From: Veillonella ratti
GTDB taxonomy: Bacteria > Bacillota > Negativicutes > Veillonellales > Veillonellaceae
Length of the DNA: 43,485 nt
Assembly (NCBI RefSeq): GCF_003992115.1
Contig: NZ_RQUX01000008.1
Span: 51,516 to 95,000, forward strand
Reading direction: 5' to 3'
The position numbers were made by a program, and so were the translations under genes. Shown in pieces: positions 25,104 through 34,258 of this stretch. Under the pieces are notes generated by a model. It worked only from the letters and a program-made list of their open reading frames with translations, searched no databases and had not been told where the DNA came from. Every line of letters starts with the position of its first letter. Within the stretch, counting starts at the first letter, position 1.

Positions 25104-27263
25104 ATGTCTGAACACGACAATCAACAAGAAAAGCACGTTCACGATCATAACCATGATCACCACCACAATCATGAGCATCTTCACGATCATGACCATGACC
25201 ACCATCATCCTCATACTCATGAACACGCTCATGAACACGCTCATGATCACGCACACGACCACGACCATCAACATGGTTGTCTCGCCGACCATGTACATCC
25301 GCATGACCACAGTCATCCCCATGTACATGGTGATGTTAACGACTATATGAAAGCCGTTGCGGAATATCGCAAAACCTTTGCCTCCAAACAAGATGTTTTG
25401 GACAAAACGCCGGATCCAGCTGTACGCGAAATGATTCTTCGCATGGAACAAATCGGTTGCGATACTACTTTCGATCGTTTTGACAAACAAAAACCACAAT
25501 GTACCTTCGGTTTAGCCGGTGTCTGCTGTAAAATCTGTAACATGGGCCCATGTAAGATTACACCACAAGCACCTCGCGGGGTCTGCGGTGCCGATGCAGA
25601 CCTCATCGTATCCCGTAACTTATTGCGCAGTGCCGCTGCCGGCGTAGCTCAACACGGTGCGCACGCTCGTGAAGTTATTTTATCCTTGAAATTTGTTGCT
25701 GAAGGCCGTTTAAATTTACCGATTATTGGTGTTGAAAAATTACACCAAGTTTGCAAAGCCTTCGGTATCCCTGACGACACGGATGATGTTAAAGCCTTAG
25801 CCGGCAAATTGGCGGATGTTCTCTTGGCCGACTTATCTCGTCCAACGCCGGATGACTATGAAGCCATCAAAGCTTTGGCGCCGGCTGAACGCCAAAAAGT
25901 TTGGCAGGATTTGGACATTATTCCAATCAGTGCTTATAACGAAGTATTCGATGCTTACCACCGTACCGGCTGCGGTACCGACGGCGATTGGGAAAGCATT
26001 ATGAAACAATTCTTGCGTTGCGGTCTCGCTTTCTGCTACACCGGCGTAGTAGCTGCCGATATTGCTACTGACGTTCTCTTCGGTATCGGTCATCGCGCTA
26101 CTTCAAAAGTAAATGTCGGTGCTTTGAAAAAAGGCTATGTTAATATTGCCGTTCACGGTCATTTGCCAACCTTAGTGAGCGAAATCGTTCGTGTCGGTCG
26201 CACCCAGGAATTCATCGACATGGCCAAAGCCCATGGTGCCGAAGGGATTCAGTTCTACGGCGTATGCTGTTCCTGCTTGTCCGCTATGTACCGCTACGAA
26301 GGCGTTATTCCATTGTCAAACGCTGTTGGTGCCGAACTCGTTTTAGGTACCGGTGCCCTTGATTTATGGGTAGCCGATGTACAGGACGTATTCCCTGCCA
26401 TTATGGATGTGGCTCGTTGTTTCAAAACAACGGTCGTTACTACTAACGATGCAGCTCGTCTCCCTGGCGCCGAACATTATGCGTACGATCATCATCATTC
26501 CAACATTGAAGATACTGAAAAATTAGCGCGCAAAATCGTAACCCGTGCTATCGAAAGCTTCGCTAATCGTCGCGATATGCCTGTTTTCATTCCACCATAC
26601 GAAGTAACCGCCGATGTAGGTTTCAATGCTGAAAACATTGCTGAAGAATTCAATGGCTTCGGTGCTTTTGTAGACGCTTTGAAGAGTGGTCAAATCAAAG
26701 GTATGGTTAACATCGTTGGCTGTAACAACCCTCGCGTTATCTATGAACGCGCTATCGTGGACATTGCCGATGAGTTGATTAAAAACAACATTTTACTTTT
26801 CACAAATGGCTGTGCATCCTTCCCACTCTTAAAATTGGGTTATTGCAGTAAAGACGGCGCTTCCAAAGCCGGTAAATCCTTACAGGAATTCTTGGGCGGT
26901 AAATTGCCACCGGTATGGCATGTAGGCGAATGCGTAGACAACACGCGTGTATCTACTGTTTTAGCCGGCGTCGCTCAGGCAGCGGGCAAAGACATTAAAG
27001 ATATGCCGTACGCCTTCACCAGTCCTGAATGGTCCAACGAAAAAGGTCTCGACGCCTCCCTTGCGTTCCGCATGTTCGGTATCGACTCCTACCACTGCGT
27101 AGAACCACCGGTACAAGGTTCTACTAATGTGGAAAACTTCTTAAAACACGACACGAAAGACATGCTCGGCTCTGTTATGACTGTTAATACAGAACCAAAA
27201 GCCTTGGCAAAACAGATTATTGCCGGCATAGAAGAAAAACGTCGTAAGTTGGGCTGGGACTAG
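25104..27263 (+). CDS. cooS: Anaerobic Ni-Fe carbon monoxide dehydrogenase, catalytic subunit, with His-rich N-terminus
   Basis: The 719-residue protein begins with a metal-binding-like tail (residues 11-75, about 33 histidines alternating with Asp, Asn, Glu or Ala). The rest is CooS, which interconverts CO and CO2. D-cluster cysteines 133 and 141 and B-cluster cysteines 142, 145, 150 and 161 are all present. In the active C-cluster, His351/353 (HGHLP), Cys388/389, Cys540 (VGCNN), Cys570 (NGCAS) and Cys610 (GECVDN) match, but the usual cysteine in DVQC is aspartate (Asp428, DVQDVF), and an extra Cys391 lies beside the CC pair. No cooC, cooF or acetyl-CoA synthase gene is adjacent. The His tail probably stores or delivers nickel. 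Confidence 0.92.
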   Translation: MSEHDNQQEKHVHDHNHDHHHNHEHLHDHDHDHHHPHTHEHAHEHAHDHAHDHDHQHGCLADHVHPHDHSHPHVHGDVNDYMKAVAEYRKTFASKQDVLDKTPDPAVREMILRMEQIGCDTTFDRFDKQKPQCTFGLAGVCCKICNMGPCKITPQAPRGVCGADADLIVSRNLLRSAAAGVAQHGAHAREVILSLKFVAEGRLNLPIIGVEKLHQVCKAFGIPDDTDDVKALAGKLADVLLADLSRPTPDDYEAIKALAPAERQKVWQDLDIIPISAYNEVFDAYHRTGCGTDGDWESIMKQFLRCGLAFCYTGVVAADIATDVLFGIGHRATSKVNVGALKKGYVNIAVHGHLPTLVSEIVRVGRTQEFIDMAKAHGAEGIQFYGVCCSCLSAMYRYEGVIPLSNAVGAELVLGTGALDLWVADVQDVFPAIMDVARCFKTTVVTTNDAARLPGAEHYAYDHHHSNIEDTEKLARKIVTRAIESFANRRDMPVFIPPYEVTADVGFNAENIAEEFNGFGAFVDALKSGQIKGMVNIVGCNNPRVIYERAIVDIADELIKNNILLFTNGCASFPLLKLGYCSKDGASKAGKSLQEFLGGKLPPVWHVGECVDNTRVSTVLAGVAQAAGKDIKDMPYAFTSPEWSNEKGLDASLAFRMFGIDSYHCVEPPVQGSTNVENFLKHDTKDMLGSVMTVNTEPKALAKQIIAGIEEKRRKLGWD

Positions 27264-27314
27264 AAAAGTAATTCCCTTAAACTTTTATGAAAACTGAAAA
27301 AGCTAGTATATAAA

Positions 27315-27353
27315 AAAAAGTAGTATGTGCAAAAATTGCACATACTACTTTTT
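27315..27353. terminator. Bidirectional terminator between cooS and the sugar dehydrogenase
   Basis: AAAAAGTAGTATGTGCA pairs perfectly with TGCACATACTACTTTTT around a five-base loop, with A/T runs on both sides suiting both converging genes. Confidence 0.9.
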
Positions 27354-27380
27354 ACTGTGTAATACAAAGAATCAGTCTCT

Positions 27381-28793
27381 TTATTTGTCCGTCTTATCTC
27401 CCGTATATTCAATCACGATGATGGCGCCCTTATTTTCCATTTCGGTAATTGGCTTGCCATCTTTACCAAGCGCATTACCGCCATTATCCGTAGCAACGTA
27501 GATTTTTATAGTATCTGGGCTTACGAGCACATTGCGGTAACGGTTATTAGTCTTGAACAATTTTTCTACATCGCCCTGAACCTGTTCACTTTTACCATCA
27601 AGTTTCACACGATAAATGGCACCATTCTTAAGAGTCGTAATGAGCAAGGAATTCTGCCACTCTGTAATCTTCCCGTCTGCCGGATAGTAGGCAACACTGG
27701 AAGGAGCAATAGTTGGCCACCCTACATAGTAAAGTGGTGCATAGGTTTCATCGGCAAAATCATAGCCATTGCGAACAACATTAAAGGATTTGAGCGGATC
27801 TTTAAGGTTCGGAGCATTAAAGTCTGTTTCCAACTGAATCGGAACGCCTGCCGGAATATTGTTTGAATCAAATTTTGCCTGCAATTCTTTGGAAGCCTGG
27901 GAATAGTTGGCGTAAACATAGGATTCATTATCTCTATAACCGGCCACATACGGCCAGCCATAGTTACCACCTTTTTCAATGAGATTCAGTTCATCATCCG
28001 TAGACGGACCATGTTCTGTGGCAAAGAGTTTATCACCAACAAAGGCCAGACCCTGGGTATTGCGGAATCCATAGGCATATACATGACTTTGGACACCATT
28101 TAATACAGGGTTATCTGAAGGAATGGACCCATCTACATTGAGACGCAAGATTTTGCCCGGATAGAGGCTATAATCATTAGCGGCTACCTGCTCTGCCGTT
28201 GGTAACATCTGTGCCTGGATTTCCTTGGCTACACGAGTGCCCTGATTATTCCCTTGGTCACCAATGGTGTAGTAAAGCTTACCATCCGGTCCAAAACGCA
28301 GACGACCGGAGTTATGGTCAACGCTAGCCGGCAAATTATCGAGGATACCCGTTTCATCACGAAGTGTTTCGGTCTTGGCATCATAGGTCATACGGACAAT
28401 ACGGGCATGCTTTTCACCATTTACTTCATACGTATAGGCCGTGTAGACATAGTTATTCCCTTTAAGGAACTGTGGATCCAAGGCGAGCCCCAGAACCCCT
28501 TGATGAGGCGGCGCTGCAACGGCATTATTAAAGGTGTAGAGCACCTTATGCTTACCTGTGTTTGGATCAACCTTCGAAATCGATTTTGCCTGACGTTCTG
28601 TTACCCACAACGAATTGTCCGGTCCCCAAAGGACTTCCCATGGAGAACCGAGGCCATCTACAAGGACAGTCGCCTTGAAAGGCGCTGCAATATTTACCTT
28701 GTCTCCATGTGCTGCTTCAGCCACCATATTAAAACCTGCTGTTGTTGTAATGGCACAAAGGCCACAAAGTACTAATGCTGCTAACTTCTTCAT
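27381..28793 (-). CDS. Secreted PQQ-dependent sugar dehydrogenase-like protein
   Basis: 470 residues with a signal peptide (MKKLAALVLCGLCAITTTAG..., likely cut after AEA) and a six-bladed beta-propeller of the glucose/sorbosone dehydrogenase family: GSPWEVLWGPDNSLWVTERQ, the HQGVLGLALDP motif, DHNSGRLRFGPDGKLYYTIGDQ (His used in catalysis), and EHGPSTDDELNLIEKGGNYGWP, which carries the calcium/PQQ region. In the family such enzymes oxidise aldose sugars outside the membrane using PQQ. No PQQ synthesis genes are in view, so cofactor supply and true activity are uncertain. GAAAGGAGA precedes the ATG. Confidence 0.88.
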   Translation of the reverse strand: MKKLAALVLCGLCAITTTAGFNMVAEAAHGDKVNIAAPFKATVLVDGLGSPWEVLWGPDNSLWVTERQAKSISKVDPNTGKHKVLYTFNNAVAAPPHQGVLGLALDPQFLKGNNYVYTAYTYEVNGEKHARIVRMTYDAKTETLRDETGILDNLPASVDHNSGRLRFGPDGKLYYTIGDQGNNQGTRVAKEIQAQMLPTAEQVAANDYSLYPGKILRLNVDGSIPSDNPVLNGVQSHVYAYGFRNTQGLAFVGDKLFATEHGPSTDDELNLIEKGGNYGWPYVAGYRDNESYVYANYSQASKELQAKFDSNNIPAGVPIQLETDFNAPNLKDPLKSFNVVRNGYDFADETYAPLYYVGWPTIAPSSVAYYPADGKITEWQNSLLITTLKNGAIYRVKLDGKSEQVQGDVEKLFKTNNRYRNVLVSPDTIKIYVATDNGGNALGKDGKPITEMENKGAIIVIEYTGDKTDK

Positions 28794-29003
28794 ACGGTTC
28801 TCCTTTCACATAAAAGTCCTTCATACTTAGCTACTCTAATCAACTATATCCGACAAGAGATAGCCTGTAACCATCCTGAATCGTGAAGTCTTTCCGAATT
28901 TTGAGTCGGTAAGCTGTACTTCACATTTTATTCATATCTCTTATTATTATAAATAAAAAATAGTTACTTGTATACTGAACACCTAAGCGAAAGTGTCTAT
29001 AGT

Positions 29004-29969
29004 TTATTTTATTGACTCTATCTCATATGATTCTTCAACTTTAGCCTTAGAATATTCTTCCGTAATATAAGGTACGTCTTCTTCTTTTAAGATATTGCCA
29101 ATATGCATTGCCCGATTCTGTAATAGATTTTCTTCGTCAAGCAATAAATTTCTTAAGAACAATTCAAGGAATTCTGTTGTTTCGAAAACACCGTTTTTCA
29201 AATCGTTATAATTGGCCCTAACCAACGCATTTCTGAAATACCAAGCATTTTTGGCAAAAATATCGTTCGTAACGTCAAAACCCAATGTGCGCAAATATTT
29301 AATAAAAAATACAGCAGTTGTACGTGTATTTCCTTCGCCAAATACATGAATTTGCCACAAGCCGGCTACAAACGCGGCAAGATGGCGGATAATCTCATCC
29401 ATCGACAGATTTTTATAGGAAAACTTTTTTTCTTGTGAAAAATCGTACTCCAGCGTCGCCCGTAGTTCTGAAGCACTGGCGTAAAGAACGGTTGCTCCGT
29501 TCAGCACCCATTCCTTTTTGGTAATATTATAATCACGATATGTCCCTGCATGAGGGTAGATACCGGTAAAAAGTTCTTTATGAATTACCATATACTCATT
29601 TGGGGTAAAGCTGAACGCACGTTCCGAAAGAAGTGCCGCAATACGAGCCGAAACCTTATCGGCTTCTTCCGTCCGATTCGACGCATCCGTGTTCGGCTTC
29701 TCCTCGTAATAATTTTGCAAAAGTTGCTGAGCCTCTTCAAAAGAAATCTCACCCTCAATATTTCGAATCGCCGTATCCAATAAATACTTTGAAGGCTGTA
29801 AGCCATCAACCGCCTGTAAGCCGATAGCCGTCTGCCATACATAACCTTTTTCACGCTTAGCCGGTTCGGATTCTCTTATATATTCTTTAAAGGGATCTTG
29901 GTCCGACACAGCTTTTGTGTTTTCAAAGGTATGTTCAATTGTATCTTCATACGATTTTTTCGGCACCAT
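29004..29969 (-). CDS. Fic family protein with atypical catalytic motif
   Basis: 321 residues. The Fic core at about 120-270 contains HVFGEGNTRT at 208-217 where the standard motif is HxFx(D/E)GNGRxxR: the catalytic His208 and the acidic Glu212 are present, but the second glycine and the last arginine are changed, as in a sizeable subset of Fic proteins. Before it, TAIRNIEGEISFEEAQQLL (about 66-85) resembles the antitoxin/inhibitory helix of the VbhA type, here part of the same chain. Fic enzymes transfer AMP or other nucleotides to proteins. GAGGTGAT precedes the ATG. Activity and target are unknown. Confidence 0.85.
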   Translation of the reverse strand: MVPKKSYEDTIEHTFENTKAVSDQDPFKEYIRESEPAKREKGYVWQTAIGLQAVDGLQPSKYLLDTAIRNIEGEISFEEAQQLLQNYYEEKPNTDASNRTEEADKVSARIAALLSERAFSFTPNEYMVIHKELFTGIYPHAGTYRDYNITKKEWVLNGATVLYASASELRATLEYDFSQEKKFSYKNLSMDEIIRHLAAFVAGLWQIHVFGEGNTRTTAVFFIKYLRTLGFDVTNDIFAKNAWYFRNALVRANYNDLKNGVFETTEFLELFLRNLLLDEENLLQNRAMHIGNILKEEDVPYITEEYSKAKVEESYEIESIK

Positions 29970-30011
29970 ACATCACCTCATCATTAGATTAACATTGACT
30001 CATTTCAATCA

Positions 30012-31442
30012 CTAATCTTCGACTCTCGTTATTAAAGCCACGGCCTCAACATGTGCCGTCATCGGGAACATATCCACCGGTTGCACGGTTTGCACTTCAT
30101 AGCCGAGCTCACGAAGTACACAAATATCGCGTGCCATGGAGGCAGGATTACAGGATACATACACCATATGTTTCGGTTTCATGGTGGCCGCCGCTTTTAA
30201 GACTTCTTCTTTACAGCCCGCACGAATCGGATCAAATACAACCACATCGGCTTTAACACCGCGTTTTACAAGATTCGGCATTTCTTTCGCCGCATCAGCG
30301 GCAATGAATTCAACATTAGTAATACCGTTTCGCTTCGCATTAGCTTTAGCGTCCACGATAGCGGGTTCCACTATTTCAATGCCGATCACATGTTTCGCCT
30401 GTTTTGCCAAAAACAGAGAAATCGTACCGGTACCGCAGTACGCATCGATAACCGTTTCTTCACCGGTTAAATTAGCAAATTCCAACGCTTTTTTATATAA
30501 TACGAGTGTTTGTTCCGGATTGACTTGGAAAAACGAATGCGGCGATAATCTGAATTTTAAATCATCAATCGTGTCGCTGATAGTTTCATCACCCCAAAGC
30601 AAGGTGCAGTCTCGACCCATGATTACATTCGTTTTGCGAGGGTTATGATTGAGTACAATACTCGTAACTTGCGGCAAGTTTTTGCGAATCTCAGAAATCC
30701 AGTAATCCGCTTGCGGTAAAGTTTTCGCTGTGCTAACGATGATAACCATCCAGCCATTTTCACCGATACGGCCGATAATGTGACGAATCACGCCCTCGCC
30801 GGTTACTTCATTATACGGGATGAGTCCGGTTTCACGGATTAATCGCTCACAAACAGTGGCAATCTGATTGTTCCCATCATTCTGAATGGCACAATTGGTG
30901 CAAGGCACAATGTCATGCGAGCCCATGGCGTAAAAACCCAGCACCGGTTTTAATTCATTAGCTACCTTCGCCTGAGTTTTGCCTGTTTCGCCCTTTAATT
31001 TAGTGGCAGAATCAACGCCCCAGCCTACCGGAATCTGCATTTTATTCCGATAATGCCATGGTTGCTTAGGCCCTAACGCAGGCTGTACTAAATCCGGATC
31101 GGTTTTGCCAATACGCTCCATAATATCGCGCACTTTCTGGGTTTTCAAACGCAATTGTTCTTCATAGGTCACATGTTGCAAGGTACAACCGCCACAAGTG
31201 CCGTATACCGGACAAACCGGTTCAATACGATGTGGCGACGGTTCTAAAATATCCACCAACGTCCCCACCGCATAATTCTTTTTCACCAGCGTAATGCGGG
31301 CGCTGATAAGTTCCCCGGGGAGGGCAAACGGTACAAATACCGTAAAGCCTTCATAACGGCCCACGCCTTCGCCGCTGTTACCTAAACTTTCAATTGCAAT
31401 TTCATAGACTTGGCCCTTTGCTACAGGCACATTCTGTTTCAT
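30012..31442 (-). CDS. rlmD: 23S rRNA (uracil-5-)-methyltransferase, RlmD/RlmCD type
   Basis: 476 residues of the RumA/TrmA family, which methylate uracil C5 in RNA. An N-terminal TRAM RNA-binding domain (about 8-67) is followed by the iron-sulfur cluster cysteines 77, 83 and 86 plus the cysteine in PCTNC. The SAM-binding DAYCGTGTISLF lies near residue 340 and the nucleophile cysteine is in VSCNPAS near 430. In Gram-positives the homolog often modifies both U747 and U1939, so RlmCD is equally possible. The gene appears intact and is a housekeeping gene between accessory loci. Confidence 0.93.
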   Translation of the reverse strand: MKQNVPVAKGQVYEIAIESLGNSGEGVGRYEGFTVFVPFALPGELISARITLVKKNYAVGTLVDILEPSPHRIEPVCPVYGTCGGCTLQHVTYEEQLRLKTQKVRDIMERIGKTDPDLVQPALGPKQPWHYRNKMQIPVGWGVDSATKLKGETGKTQAKVANELKPVLGFYAMGSHDIVPCTNCAIQNDGNNQIATVCERLIRETGLIPYNEVTGEGVIRHIIGRIGENGWMVIIVSTAKTLPQADYWISEIRKNLPQVTSIVLNHNPRKTNVIMGRDCTLLWGDETISDTIDDLKFRLSPHSFFQVNPEQTLVLYKKALEFANLTGEETVIDAYCGTGTISLFLAKQAKHVIGIEIVEPAIVDAKANAKRNGITNVEFIAADAAKEMPNLVKRGVKADVVVFDPIRAGCKEEVLKAAATMKPKHMVYVSCNPASMARDICVLRELGYEVQTVQPVDMFPMTAHVEAVALITRVED

Positions 31443-31587
31443 GATGATTATCCTTTCTCACTGTAAGAAAATTTAAAATTACTTAGTTCTATTATACAAC
31501 AAATGTTGGTAACGAATCCCAAGCCCCTCTTATAAATAGGCAATAGAAACTATAAATTTTCAATGCTTTATAAAAGAATACATAGTA

Positions 31588-32634
31588 CTATTTCTTTTTA
31601 TGGCTTTCTAATTCAAGTATATACTTATCAAAATCAGACAAGAACAGCTTATCTTGTACTACACGATATTTTTCAAATTCTGTCTCCGCTTTTTCTTTGG
31701 CAATTTCTGCCGTAATCCTTCCTGCATCCTGAAGAATCATTCTATCATCTGCCATTAAAAATAAGTCAAGGCGTTTTGACCAATCTTCCATAGTCATTGG
31801 TATATGACGTTCTGCTCGGTCCTCTGCTAAGTCCAAATAAGCAGAAACAATACGTTCCAATGAACGCATTTCTTGTTCACTTAAATAATTCTTAGCAATA
31901 CTCACATCACTTTTTACGATTTTGCCATTTGGAGCTGCTGCCCACGTAGTAAGTCCCATATGTGGTTTCTCTGCATCAGCCCTCTCATAAATTAACTCTG
32001 CCGCAGTATGCCCATGTACTGCAAAATGCATTTTATTCTGGACTTTGGCAAAAAAACTCTTTGTCGTTTTTGCTGTACGATCATAATCAAGTGCCGTTGC
32101 ATAAATATCTGTTATCTTTTGATAAAATCTTCGTTCGGATAAACGAATCTCACGAATCTCTTCTAATAAACGGTCAAAATACTCTAATGTAAGTACCGAA
32201 CCACTATTCTTTAAACGTTCATTGTCCATGACCCAGCCTTTAATTGTATAGGCTTTGACAATACTATTGGCCCACTTACGAAACTGTACTGCACGCTCAT
32301 TATTTACTTTAAAACCTACAGAAATAATCATTTGAAGATTATAATGCTTTGTAGTCCGTGTAACTTGACGTCCCCCTTCAATTTGAACTATCCGGAATTT
32401 CCGGATAGTTGATTCTTCCTCAAGCTCCGAATCTAAATAGATATTTTTTATATGCTCATTAATAGTACGTACATCCACATTATACAATGTAGCTATCATC
32501 TTCTGTGTTAACCATATATTTTCATCTTCGTAACGCATCTCAATACTATCTTGTGCATCACCAATAGTCGCAACATAAGTTAGATATTCTGCAGCACTGG
32601 AGCGAATATTTATATTATCCTTCTCCTTTTTCAA
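31588..32634 (-). CDS. rhuM: RhuM (virulence RhuM) family protein
   Basis: 348 residues. The N-terminal half has a KilA/BRO-like DNA-contact module (IWLTQKMIATLYNVDVRTINEHIKNIY), followed by the RhuM signature TTKHYNLQMIISVGFKVNNERAVQFRKWA in two pieces, then a helical C-terminus (RSLERIVSAYLDLAEDRAERHIPM). RhuM genes often accompany restriction loci or pathogenicity islands, with no proven biochemical role. The start is TTG; GGGAGGAAG precedes it at a suitable distance. Here it stands alone between rlmD and the DUF2827 gene. Confidence 0.88.
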   Translation of the reverse strand: MKKEKDNINIRSSAAEYLTYVATIGDAQDSIEMRYEDENIWLTQKMIATLYNVDVRTINEHIKNIYLDSELEEESTIRKFRIVQIEGGRQVTRTTKHYNLQMIISVGFKVNNERAVQFRKWANSIVKAYTIKGWVMDNERLKNSGSVLTLEYFDRLLEEIREIRLSERRFYQKITDIYATALDYDRTAKTTKSFFAKVQNKMHFAVHGHTAAELIYERADAEKPHMGLTTWAAAPNGKIVKSDVSIAKNYLSEQEMRSLERIVSAYLDLAEDRAERHIPMTMEDWSKRLDLFLMADDRMILQDAGRITAEIAKEKAETEFEKYRVVQDKLFLSDFDKYILELESHKKK

Positions 32635-32756
32635 ATCAATTCTTCCTCCCTATAACCAATTCTTTTTACTATGAATTATACACGTAATCTGCTTATTAAT
32701 TATCATCGTTATCAAATCTAATGGTACTCATTTATTAGTTCTATTATACAACAAAA

Positions 32757-32815
32757 TACACGGAATCCGTGCATTTTTAAGAGGATTTACCTTAATGCAC
32801 AGCTACCGTGTATTT
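32757..32815 (-). terminator. Terminator of the DUF2827 gene
   Basis: TACACGG...GTGCATT pairs with AATGCAC...CCGTGTA with a five-base internal mismatch and a 20-base loop, 27 bases past the DUF2827 stop. Confidence 0.6.
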
Positions 32816-32841
32816 GAATATTTGTCTATATGAAATTTTCT

Positions 32842-34008
32842 CTAAAACAACTGTTTCAATAATTTTTCGTACTCACTATATACCGCCGGATTGTATGGCG
32901 ACAAAGTTTCTAAAAACGCCTGATTGTGTTTCTTATGAATTTCAATTTGAGCATCGTAATTGTTAATTACGTCGAGTAATACATCGGCCCCTCGTTGAGC
33001 ATCAAATTCCGGATAGTAAAAACCAACGCCCGCATCAAGCAAAATCGGCGAATTATGCACTAACGGATAATTGCCATAAAGGGCTTCGTAGTAAGTATAA
33101 TTAAGCCCCAGTTCCCACTGAAAAGCCAGCATAATATCGGTGTAACGCGACAAAAAGTACGGCAATAGATGTCTAGTTTCAACGGTCATAACATTGTTTT
33201 TTACCAGTGTGGTATAACCGATAAAATTGTGAAAACCGGAAATATCTCGTACATCATAGGTGTTACACAAATACACGTGGGAAATAGCCTCCGGATCTTT
33301 TTTATAGGCGGCCTCGGCAATGAGGACCGGCGTATAGCAATTTTTTAGAACCGATATATTCGGCTCAATCACGGTTATGCGACGGCCCCGTTTTGACTTG
33401 TCGGGATTATAACCAAAACTCAAACCGTCTTGCAGGTTAGCCACTTGTCGGTCAAAAAAGAATGGGCTCCACACATGTGGCACTTTGTAAGCTTTTGTGC
33501 CGGTCATGACTTCCAAATAGTCTTTGTTAGTCTTATATACTTGCGGTATTAACCAGACTTGATCAAACGTGCAACCGTTAAAACCGCGACCGCCATCCTT
33601 TTTATTCACGAATTTTTCCATATCCATGATAAAATCGCTACCCATGCGGAAAGTAACAATTTTAGCGCCATATTTGCGGAATTCTTTTTCATACTTTGGT
33701 TCTAACGTAAGCGTACCTTCAATCAAGACATCAGTCGTTTTCACAACTTCTTCGTATGGGAAAATATCGACGCCCATAGCCTCGATTTCCAGTTCTTTAG
33801 GCAATGTCTTTAAATCATTCCCCCAGAACACGAAGTATACATCGTCAACACCGTCAATTTGGGCGAGCATTTCACGTAAAAAATACATATTTTGACCGGC
33901 CCCATTGGACCATATGTGTTTGTACGTTGATCCCCAGAAAAATGTGATGCCGATGCGAAGCCCTTGTCTGTTTGAGTTATTTCCACTATTATTCTTACCT
34001 AAACCCAT
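32842..34008 (-). CDS. DUF2827 glycosyltransferase-like protein
   Basis: About 388 residues from MGLGKNN; AAAGGA precedes this ATG by seven bases, so the upstream in-frame ATG is unlikely. The fold appears to be GT-B-like, and the opening RIGITFFWGS...IWSNGAGQNMYFLREML matches the DUF2827 family. Later features are the IEPNISVLKNCYTPVLIAEAAY block and the nucleotide-sugar-site-like NYTYYEALYGNYPLVHNSPIL. Members are associated with surface polysaccharide synthesis, but donor and acceptor are unknown. There is no signal peptide or membrane segment, and no other polysaccharide gene is adjacent. Confidence 0.8.
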   Translation of the reverse strand: MGLGKNNSGNNSNRQGLRIGITFFWGSTYKHIWSNGAGQNMYFLREMLAQIDGVDDVYFVFWGNDLKTLPKELEIEAMGVDIFPYEEVVKTTDVLIEGTLTLEPKYEKEFRKYGAKIVTFRMGSDFIMDMEKFVNKKDGGRGFNGCTFDQVWLIPQVYKTNKDYLEVMTGTKAYKVPHVWSPFFFDRQVANLQDGLSFGYNPDKSKRGRRITVIEPNISVLKNCYTPVLIAEAAYKKDPEAISHVYLCNTYDVRDISGFHNFIGYTTLVKNNVMTVETRHLLPYFLSRYTDIMLAFQWELGLNYTYYEALYGNYPLVHNSPILLDAGVGFYYPEFDAQRGADVLLDVINNYDAQIEIHKKHNQAFLETLSPYNPAVYSEYEKLLKQLF

Positions 34009-34258
34009 ATAAATATCCTTTTTGTTATTCATCGTAACTAGATTAAAATATGATGTATTTTATATTAATATATCACATATTATAGCTTACATAACGCTTT
34101 TTTCCGTAAAACTTTATTCAAATACACAAATCGTTTATTTGAATTCTATCTCCCAAGACGTTGGTTATTAAAAACCTTTGACTTTAAATAGATAAGTAGC
34201 TACAATAAAAGTGAGCAAAAGTAATACAACTATACCGATTAATAAAAGGAGGTCTTCC

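Noticed and set aside
25041-25499. A leftward frame of 152 codons rich in Met and Val opposite the start of cooS.
   Set aside because: It is the complement of the histidine-codon repeat (CAT/CAC read as ATG/GTG). It has no ribosome site, and cooS explains the sequence.
31588-34008. RhuM and DUF2827 genes considered as parts of the neighbouring HsdM-HsdS fusion system.
   Set aside because: They are on the opposite strand, separated by a terminator and own starts, with no sequence link to the fusion genes.
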